Assembly (NCBI GenBank): GCA_004211695.1
Contig: SEEV01000005.1
Span: 1-56,539, forward strand
Source of the DNA: Rhodococcus sp. (in: high G+C Gram-positive bacteria)
GTDB taxonomy: Bacteria > Actinomycetota > Actinomycetes > Mycobacteriales > Mycobacteriaceae
Direction of reading: 5' to 3'
Length of the DNA: 56,539 bases
The notes under the pieces are model-generated. The model saw nothing but the letters and a program-made list of their open reading frames with translations, did not search any database and was not told the origin of the DNA. Within the stretch, counting starts at the first letter, position 1; each line of letters opens with the position of its first letter. Of this stretch, positions 50,643 to 56,539 are shown one piece after another. The position numbers were made by a program, and so were the translations under genes.

Positions 50643-52973
50643 ATGGCAGCCGGCGTTCGGAGCAATTTAGGAAACTTGCCCCTAGAACTGACTAGTTTCG
50701 TCGGTCGTCGCCATGAAGTAGCAGAGGCAAGACGGTTGCTGTCCTCCTCCCGCCTGTTAACACTGACAGGAGTTGGAGGCGTCGGTAAAACAAGGTTGGC
50801 TTTGCGGGTGGCGGCGGAGGTGAAGCGCGCATTCCGGGACGGGATTTGGCTGGTAGGACTCGGCGACCTGCGAGACCCCGTTCTCGTACCGGACACCATT
50901 GCTACTGGTCTAGGACTTAGGGAACAATCATTTCGCCCGACCTTGACAATGCTGGCTGAGTATCTCAGGGACCGACAACTTCTGTTAGTCCTGGACAATT
51001 GTGAGCACCTCGTTGACGAGGTCGCGAAGTCCGTCGAAACACTGCTCACATCCTGTTCGGATCTTCATATCCTGGCCACGAGTCGGGAACCGCTCGGTAT
51101 CGGCGGTGAATCCGCCATGAGAGTTCCTCCGCTGGCAGTACCGGATCCGTACCGTTCAGTTTCCCTACGAGGTCTTCCGCGATACGAATCCGTGACGCTG
51201 TTCGCCGAGCGGGCTGCAGCCGCACTCCCAGGGTTCGAGCTTACTGAGGACAACCAGCTGGCGGTCGCCCAAATATGCTCTCGCTTGGAAGGCCTCCCCC
51301 TACCAATCGAGCTGGCGGCGGCGCGGCTAAGAGCGATGTCGATAACACAGATCTTGCAGCGTCTAACGGACCGATTCAAATTGCTAACAGGTGGCAGCAG
51401 GGTTGCGCCAGGCCGTCAGCAGACTCTGCGCCTTTCTATGGACTGGAGCTTCGAACTGTGCACCACACATGAACGACAACTATGGGCCCGATTGTCAGTG
51501 TTCGCTGGAGGATTCGAACTCGATGCGGTGGAGGCGATTTGCGCAGACGAACTGACTTCCGAACAATTGCTCGATCACGTTGTTTCGCTCGTCGACAAAT
51601 CAATTCTCATCCGTGAGGAACCCGGCAAGGTCGTGCGCTACCGGCTTCTCGAGACGTTGCGCGAGTACGGACGTGAGAAGTTGCAGGAGGCAGGGGAGGA
51701 CGCGCAGCTTAGGCGTCGCCACCGCGACTGGTACAACAAGATGGCGCTGCGAGCGGAGATGGAATGGATAAGTCCGTCGCAAGTGGAGCTGATAACGAGA
51801 TTGCAGCGAGAGCAAACGAATCTTCGGGAGGCACTCGAATTTTCAATGACAGATCCGACTGAATCGGAGTCGGGCGTGGAGATGGCCGCTGCCCTCTATC
51901 CGTTCTGGCGTTTTCGTAGTCCTTTGGGTGAGGGAAGACATTGGCTCGACCTCGCTCTCACTAGTCAGGGCGGCCAACCAAGTGCCGGACGGGTCAAAGC
52001 GCTCTGCGCCGACAGCATGTTAGCCGGAGTACAGGGGGACCTCCGCGCAGCTGCGGCTCGCATCGAAGAGGCGCGCGTCGTCGCAACCAAACTCGGTGAT
52101 GACGAGATGGGGGCGCTCGTCACCTCCGATGAAGGGCGCCTGTCGCTGTACGATGGGGACCTCACTCATGCCATCGCCTGTTTCGAGTCCGCTATCAACT
52201 TCTTCCGCAAGAGCGGCAACATTCACAGAGTGATTGGCGATCTGCTCGGCCTCGGACTGGCCTGCGGACTGAACGGGGACATTGAACGAGCGGTCGCATG
52301 TCATGAGGAGGTGCTTTCACTCGCCGAGCCACGCGGCGAATCTGTGTACCGGTCATATGCATTGTGGATCCTTGGAATGCTGGTTGCGCAGAAAGGTGAC
52401 CCTGTTCGTGCCACCGCACTGCTCGAACAAGGCCTGCAACTCACGCGGGTCGTAGATGATCCACTTACCTCTGCATGGTGCTTGGAAGCGCTGGCTTGGA
52501 TCGCCGCAGGTGATCAAAGGGCACAACGCGCCGCCACATTGTTGGGAAGCGCCGAGTCACTCGGGAAGAAAGTCGGCGGCCGCACCGCCATTGTTCCGAA
52601 TCTTCTTCGTTACCACGAGGAGTGCGAACGCCGCACACGTCGAGTGCTTGGTGACCGAGCATTCCAGTCGGCCTACGCGCAAGGGGAGGCTTTCGGCTAC
52701 GAGGAAGCCCTTGCATATGCGCTCGACGAGCGGTCCCCCGCGGCGTCGCCAGCTTCAACCTCGGATTCGACGACTTTGACCAAACGGGAGTTGGAAGTAG
52801 CCACTCTCGTCGCACAGGGACTCACAAATAGAGCAATTGCCACGAAACTCGTGATATCTCAACGCACAGCACAAGGGCACGTCGAGCATGTCCTTGCAAA
52901 ACTCGGATTCACCTCGAGGGCACAGATAGCGGCGTGGATGGTCGAGCAAACACATGACGAGCGGAAGTCCTAG
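50643..52973 (+). CDS. LuxR-type regulator with AAA ATPase and TPR region
   Basis: A 776-residue protein. Near the N-terminus (LPLELTSFVGRRHEVAEARRLL) begins a STAND/AAA ATPase: LTGVGGVGKTRLALRVA Walker A, LLLVLDNCEH Walker B, ATSREPLGIGGE sensor. A winged region and helical TPR-like repeats occupy the middle. The C-terminus is a LuxR HTH (LTKRELEVATLVAQGLTNRAIATKLVISQRTAQGHVEHVL). It is an ATP-dependent transcription activator; the inducer is unknown. ATG 50643 is preferred; in-frame GTG 50613 and a longer 50403 start are possible. Its codons are less biased to GC third positions than its neighbours, hinting at later acquisition. Confidence 0.8.
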   Translation: MAAGVRSNLGNLPLELTSFVGRRHEVAEARRLLSSSRLLTLTGVGGVGKTRLALRVAAEVKRAFRDGIWLVGLGDLRDPVLVPDTIATGLGLREQSFRPTLTMLAEYLRDRQLLLVLDNCEHLVDEVAKSVETLLTSCSDLHILATSREPLGIGGESAMRVPPLAVPDPYRSVSLRGLPRYESVTLFAERAAAALPGFELTEDNQLAVAQICSRLEGLPLPIELAAARLRAMSITQILQRLTDRFKLLTGGSRVAPGRQQTLRLSMDWSFELCTTHERQLWARLSVFAGGFELDAVEAICADELTSEQLLDHVVSLVDKSILIREEPGKVVRYRLLETLREYGREKLQEAGEDAQLRRRHRDWYNKMALRAEMEWISPSQVELITRLQREQTNLREALEFSMTDPTESESGVEMAAALYPFWRFRSPLGEGRHWLDLALTSQGGQPSAGRVKALCADSMLAGVQGDLRAAAARIEEARVVATKLGDDEMGALVTSDEGRLSLYDGDLTHAIACFESAINFFRKSGNIHRVIGDLLGLGLACGLNGDIERAVACHEEVLSLAEPRGESVYRSYALWILGMLVAQKGDPVRATALLEQGLQLTRVVDDPLTSAWCLEALAWIAAGDQRAQRAATLLGSAESLGKKVGGRTAIVPNLLRYHEECERRTRRVLGDRAFQSAYAQGEAFGYEEALAYALDERSPAASPASTSDSTTLTKRELEVATLVAQGLTNRAIATKLVISQRTAQGHVEHVLAKLGFTSRAQIAAWMVEQTHDERKS

Positions 52974-53368
52974 TTGTTCCCAGGCATTCTCGCAGCGGCA
53001 CGCGTAGCGACGAGATAGGTCGGGAGTTGTACGCGTCATTTAGGCCTCTGTAACGCATCATCGACAGTGAACCTGCGCACCAGACCACCGCAGTCATCGC
53101 CGGCTTGACGATGCTCTGCGCGGAGCCCGCGGGTACCGGATCATTGTTGAGTTCGGCCCAAGCCGCCGACGCATGGTGTCTCTGCTTGGCATGCATGCGG
53201 CCGTGCCAAGCGTGGTGCCACCGGGGACATAGACAAGGTGAAACCGCGTACGTCCACGGGCACCGCTACGCCGTGAGCAAGTGATCGGCGGGGGCTCAGG
53301 TACAGGAGGGGGTGGACCGCCGGCGTTCGGGCCCACCCCCTAGCTGGTATGACGAGCGTTCCAGATCG
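52974..53368. other. convergent intergenic region
   Basis: No gene is supported. The hairpin at 53308-53340 probably terminates the minus-strand ABC-F gene or the luxR gene. Confidence 0.5.
53308..53340. terminator. GC-rich terminator hairpin
   Basis: GGGGGTGG (53308-53315) pairs with CCACCCCC (53333-53340) around a GC-rich loop. It lies about 30 bases beyond the ABC-F stop codon. Confidence 0.55.
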
Positions 53369-54976
53369 TCAGTCGTTGAAGGCTCGGCGGTGGTGCATGC
53401 GGCCAGCTCCGTCGAGTTCGATGATGGTGTCCACCCCGATCCGTTCAAGGAACGCGAAGTCGTGGCTGACGATGAGGAGGGCACCGCGGTAGGCGTCGAG
53501 TGCTTCAGCGAGTTGCTCGACGCTGGCAATGTCGAGGTTATTCGTGGGCTCGTCCATGACCAGTAGCTGGGCGGGCGGGTCCGCCAAGAGGAGGCGTGCG
53601 AGCGCGACGCGGAACCGCTCTCCGCCGGACAGAGTATGGACGGGTCGGTCGACGCTGTCACCTCGAAGCAGCAGTCGGGCAAGCTGATTGCGAATGGTGC
53701 TTGCCGGGATCCCTGGGGCGACAGGCTGCACGTTCGCCATCGCGCTGGCATCATCGTCGAGCCCGTCGAGGCGCTGCGGAAGATGGCCGACGAACTCGGT
53801 CAGGAGGCGCCCATGTGGTCTCCCGCTCATCGGCGCGGCTCTTCGAACGATCTGCTCGATCAGAGTCGACTTCCCGGTGCCGTTCGCGCCGATCAACGCG
53901 ACGCGCTCCGGCCCTTGGATCACGATGGTCTGCTCCTCGTCCACGAGCTCCGCGAGGCGCCGTCCACGTGGGACGTCCGGATCCGGCAGGACGAGGTGGA
54001 TGTGTTCCTCATCGCGGACGTGCGCGTCTGCGGCGTCGACGGCGGCCTGCGCGGACTGCACTTTGTCATGGAGCGTTGAGCGCATTGATCCTGCCGATGC
54101 CTGAGCCTTACTCGCGCGGTTGCCTGCCATGATCTTTGGGATGCCTCCGTCCTTTTGGGTCTTTTTCGCGGTCCTCTCTCGGCGCGCCAGTTTCGTCTCG
54201 GCTTCGATGCGCTGCCGTTTCTCGACCTTGAGTGCCTGCTGTGCCGAGCGCGCAGCTTGTTGCGCGGCCATCTGTTCTTGTTCCCGGTGCTTGTTCCATG
54301 CGCTGTACGGACCGCCGAAGGTGTTGAGTGTTCCGAGATAGAGCTCGGCTGTGTTGTCCATGTGCTCCAGCAGCTCGAGATCATGGCTTACCACGACGAG
54401 CGTTCCCGGCCACTGGTCGATGAACTCGGTGAGCTTGGCCCGCGTGGAGCGATCGAGGTTGTTAGTGGGTTCATCAAGGAGGGTGATCGGCGTTCGGCGG
54501 ATGCGAAGCCCGGTTATGGCGATGAGCATGCCCTCCCCACCGGAAACCTCGGCCACGCGACGGTCCAGGTCCGAAGCCGAGAATCCGATCTGATGTAGTG
54601 CCTCATCGGCACGGGATTCGATGTCCCAGTCGTCACCGATCGTGTCGAAATGACGCTCGTCGACGACGCCGGATTCGATCGCCCTCATTGCGGTCAGGAT
54701 CTTGTCGATGCCGAGCAGTTCGGCGATAGTGGTGTCCTGATTGAGCGTGAGCGTCTGCGGCAGGTAACCGACATCTCCGATGGTATCGATCTCCCCACCG
54801 GTCGGTTGCAGATCACCCGCGATCAGTCGGAGCAAGGTGGACTTCCCCGCGCCGTTGCGACCGATCAGGCCGGTGCGGCTGGTACCGAATGTGCCGTTGA
54901 TTCCGGCGAGCGCGACAGTGCCGTCGGGCCATTCAAGGGCAAGATCGCGAAGGGCGATAGAGGATTTGATAGACAT
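53369..54976 (-). CDS. ABC-F family ATPase, probable ribosome-protection type
   Basis: A 535-residue protein with two ABC domains and no membrane segment. Domain 1: Walker A GRNGAGKSTLLR (about residue 38), signature VSGGEGM, Walker B LLDEPTNNLD. Domain 2: GANGTGKSTLIEQ, LSGGERFRVALARLLLADPPAQLLVMDEPTNNLD. A charged linker of about 80 residues (KVEKRQRIEAETKLARRERTAKK) lies between them, as in ABC-F proteins that bind the ribosomal E site. Such proteins either protect from antibiotics or tune translation. ATG 54976 starts the conserved region; an upstream ATG-like start at 55006 is less likely. A leader hairpin and mini-ORF lie just upstream. Confidence 0.85.
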   Translation of the reverse strand: MSIKSSIALRDLALEWPDGTVALAGINGTFGTSRTGLIGRNGAGKSTLLRLIAGDLQPTGGEIDTIGDVGYLPQTLTLNQDTTIAELLGIDKILTAMRAIESGVVDERHFDTIGDDWDIESRADEALHQIGFSASDLDRRVAEVSGGEGMLIAITGLRIRRTPITLLDEPTNNLDRSTRAKLTEFIDQWPGTLVVVSHDLELLEHMDNTAELYLGTLNTFGGPYSAWNKHREQEQMAAQQAARSAQQALKVEKRQRIEAETKLARRERTAKKTQKDGGIPKIMAGNRASKAQASAGSMRSTLHDKVQSAQAAVDAADAHVRDEEHIHLVLPDPDVPRGRRLAELVDEEQTIVIQGPERVALIGANGTGKSTLIEQIVRRAAPMSGRPHGRLLTEFVGHLPQRLDGLDDDASAMANVQPVAPGIPASTIRNQLARLLLRGDSVDRPVHTLSGGERFRVALARLLLADPPAQLLVMDEPTNNLDIASVEQLAEALDAYRGALLIVSHDFAFLERIGVDTIIELDGAGRMHHRRAFND

Positions 54977-55001
54977 GGGTGGCGTTTCTCGTCTTTCTCG
55001 C

Positions 55002-55023
55002 GTCATGCGCCGTCGGGCATGAC
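55002..55023 (-). promoter_or_regulatory. leader hairpin with 5-codon mini-ORF before ABC-F
   Basis: GTCATGC and GCATGAC form a 7-bp stem with an inner CCG/CGG pair. On the minus strand the stem encloses a complete mini-ORF, ATG to TGA reading MPDGA (55020-55003), ending 26 bases before the ABC-F start. This is reminiscent of ribosome-controlled leaders of resistance genes, but could be chance. Confidence 0.35.
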
Positions 55024-55375
55024 GTGATCAGTTCAGTAGTGATGGAGGCGGGGTGCAGTTGCCGGCAGGTGGCGTCGATGCCGTATCTCGAACTCGACGC
55101 GACTACATGGCCTTGAGGTCCGGCTGCCGGTGGATCTGGCAGGAAGCTGTCCACGGCGTGAGCTTTGACAGGCTGACAAGAAGCGTCCTCCCGCGTCGCG
55201 GAGCCGCTAACCGGAGTTTCGTAAGGAGGTTGAAGTCGCGCGGGCAGCCGCAGACCCGAAGGTCGGTGCGAGCGACCGTGAGCGGATCACGCAACGTTGT
55301 CAACACCCGAGGACGGGCGGACTCACTCTGCTATGCGCGAAAACGTTCTCTGCGGGCGACGCACACACGAGTAGC

Positions 55376-55397
55376 AGCCACCGGCAGTCCGGTGGCT
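55376..55397. terminator. 9-bp stem-loop, possible terminator
   Basis: AGCCACCGG, loop CAGT, then CCGGTGGCT: a perfect stem. It lies about 50 bases after the end of the possible minus-strand frame at 55445 and before the ABC-F leader; it could terminate the former. Confidence 0.45.
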
Positions 55398-55444
55398 AGT
55401 CTCTGTCTACCTCGATTAGTTCCACACAAAAACTCTATCAGCTC

Positions 55445-55711
55445 TCATTTTCGAACCGGTGCATCCGGTTCGACACGGGGCACGGTCGAGGACGAGAAGG
55501 AAGTCGTTGTCACCCGCGAACGCCACGTACCCTGCGTACGTAGGCATTGTGCCTCAAGTCGAGTCGCGATGTCCGCGATGGCCACGTGACCGGATTTGGT
55601 CGAGGGTGCCCGAAGCCCGCGCAATGCAGCGAGGTCTAGGTCGGGGCCGATGCCCCACAGCGTCAGGCTACGACGTCCGCAGCCGTTGTCGTCCAGTGCG
55701 CCCGAGGTCAT
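55445..55711 (-). CDS. possible hypothetical protein
   Basis: An 88-residue frame with partly protein-like sequence (LTLWGIGPDLDLAALRGL, GHVAIADIATRLEAQ). No family or clear ribosome site is recognised. Its last bases contain the inverted repeat TCGAACCGG-N5-CCGGTTCGA (55451-55473). Confidence 0.25.
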   Translation of the reverse strand: MTSGALDDNGCGRRSLTLWGIGPDLDLAALRGLRAPSTKSGHVAIADIATRLEAQCLRTQGTWRSRVTTTSFSSSTVPRVEPDAPVRK

Positions 55712-55867
55712 GGGACCTATGGGGATCTATAGCCCATATGGGTGCTACTGCTCGGAGTCGGTTCAGCCGGTGGTGGGTGCTGGGCCACGGTATGACATGG
55801 CCATCTCTGTTCGCCGGCACCAACGACGTGCTGGGGTGGGTGAGTGTGAGACATGGGGACATCCGCT

Positions 55868-56074
55868 ATGGAACAGCTGTGGCAGACGTTGTCCGAGAAC
55901 GGGTTGGCGTTGGTGTGCGTCCGGGACCCGCTGAGTGAGTGGGCGGATCTTATGACGAGGGATCAAGCGGCGGGGGATCTGACCTCGCTGGCGAACGAGG
56001 CCAGCGAGATCGCCGAGCAGTTCCCGTTCGATACCCTCCACCGCACAGCGCCGCGTTGCCGGCGCCGAAGCTGA
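55868..56074 (+). CDS. Small hypothetical protein
   Basis: A 68-residue frame starting MEQLWQTLSENGLALVCVRDP with amphipathic helices through SLANEASEIAEQFPFDTL. The last about 10 residues (RTAPRCRRRS) look frame-shifted or random, so the gene may be truncated. An in-frame ATG at 55853 is also possible. No family recognised. Confidence 0.35.
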   Translation: MEQLWQTLSENGLALVCVRDPLSEWADLMTRDQAAGDLTSLANEASEIAEQFPFDTLHRTAPRCRRRS

Positions 56075-56251
56075 CCGCGGCAGAGCAGGAGACGTGGTGT
56101 GGGCTGCCTACACCGGCGTGGCAGTGTATCGGCAAGAACTCGGCTCGTACCGACGTGCAGTCGTGCGACGACCTCGACCTAGGCATTCCCGCGATTTCGC
56201 TCAGACGACGGGCATGCCCACCATCGGGAATTTTGGTGGCGGGCTTTCAGA

Positions 56252-56506
56252 TCAGAAGGACGCCTGAAGCCACCACTCGGTGGCACTGGATTCGATTTCG
56301 AGAGCGTGGGCGGGCCAGTCGGGATCGGCGATCAACGTGTGGATTGTTTGTGCCATTTCCGGTGCGTTGCCGTCGATGTCGAGTCTGGTGAGGAGTCGGG
56401 CGATCCGAGTCTGTGTGGCTGGCCACCTGCCGCCCGTTGTTTCGACCAGCGCCGCCACCAGGGTTGCGCACTCATGGTCGCTCAGCGGTGGCGGTGTGCG
56501 TGTCAT
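56252..56506 (-). CDS. Small hypothetical acidic protein
   Basis: An 84-residue helical, acidic protein (LSDHECATLVAALVETTGG, IARLLTRLDIDG, PEMAQTIHTLIADPDW, WWLQASF). Composition and codon bias are those of a real gene. No domain is recognised and no partner gene lies within the window. Confidence 0.5.
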   Translation of the reverse strand: MTRTPPPLSDHECATLVAALVETTGGRWPATQTRIARLLTRLDIDGNAPEMAQTIHTLIADPDWPAHALEIESSATEWWLQASF

Positions 56507-56539
56507 GCCTCGTAATCCGCGGCTGCCGTCGGTGAGCCA

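Larger units (their letters stand above)
54977..55444. other. leader/intergenic region upstream of the ABC-F gene
   Basis: No gene is supported on either strand. It contains hairpins at 55002-55023 and 55376-55397 and a TTGACA-like box on the minus strand near 55303-55298. Confidence 0.5.

Noticed and set aside
55451..55473. TCGAACCGG-N5-CCGGTTCGA, first taken as a LexA/SOS box
   Set aside because: The actinobacterial SOS box has a 4-bp centre between TCGAAC and GTTCGA; here the spacing is 11, so it is more likely a hairpin or another operator.
1..56539. CRISPR arrays, prophage or transposons
   Set aside because: No regularly spaced repeats of CRISPR type, no phage structural genes, integrase or transposase were recognised.

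Overview
The window is high-GC DNA with many GTG/TTG starts, 4-bp ATGA/GTGA gene overlaps and AGGAGG-type ribosome sites. Gene content (FCD-GntR, TetR, PucR and PknK-like regulators, DUF3263-like small proteins, LLM-class monooxygenases, MFS exporters) points to a mycolata-type actinobacterium (Rhodococcus/Gordonia/Nocardia group). The genus cannot be resolved from the sequence alone. No transposase, integrase, rRNA or CRISPR array was seen.

Region 1-10.1 kb is accessory in character. It holds a metallo-beta-lactamase-fold hydrolase cut by the window edge, a small excisionase-like HTH protein, small zinc-ribbon and membrane proteins, a perfect but orphan CIRCE heat-shock operator, a Xre/MbcA/ParS-type antitoxin followed by a truncated RES toxin, an HNH-nuclease lipoprotein, a helicase-associated-domain protein, a frameshifted DUF1266 gene and several unusual palindromes and tandem repeats.

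Region 10.7-32.1 kb is a large aromatic-acid catabolic cluster: GntR and TetR regulators, an MHS-family uptake permease, a PEP-mutase/isocitrate-lyase-family enzyme, then a tightly overlapping operon (15.2-26.9 kb) of a Rieske oxygenase, a small Cys-rich protein, a LigJ/LigY-type amidohydrolase, an acyl-CoA dehydrogenase, an ADP-forming acyl-CoA synthetase, a class II aldolase-like decarboxylase, a LigB-type extradiol dioxygenase, three tandem RraA-type aldolases, a Gfo/Idh/MocA dehydrogenase and a second LigJ/LigY-type amidohydrolase. The operon ends in a strong terminator. A PucR-type regulator, an exporter, an FCD-GntR regulator and the probable Rieske reductase follow. One operator family (core ATTAGNCTAAT) precedes the permease, the Rieske operon, the reductase and both of two paralogous FCD-GntR genes, which ties the dispersed parts into one regulon. 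My reading is a pathway of uptake, ring hydroxylation or O-demethylation, meta-cleavage, hydratase/hydrolase and aldolase steps giving pyruvate/oxaloacetate. The substrate is not identified.

Region 32.3-38.7 kb is a second module: a RutA/group-C FMN monooxygenase, a flavin reductase, a RibB-like protein with a damaged catalytic signature, a second LLM oxidoreductase and an SDR in one operon, then a convergent MarR-MFS exporter pair.

Region 39-49.8 kb has a TetR gene, three SDR genes (two are paralogs that lack the canonical catalytic Ser and Lys), an SDR remnant, a PknK-like kinase/LAL ATPase regulator, a DHA2 exporter and the second FCD-GntR gene. TetR-type palindromes (AACTAACTAGTTAGTT-like) occur before the 11.7 kb tetR, the 41.1 kb SDR and the 47.2 kb exporter, suggesting a second regulon across 36 kb. 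The window closes with a LuxR-type ATPase regulator, an ABC-F protein with a structured leader, and small hypothetical genes.
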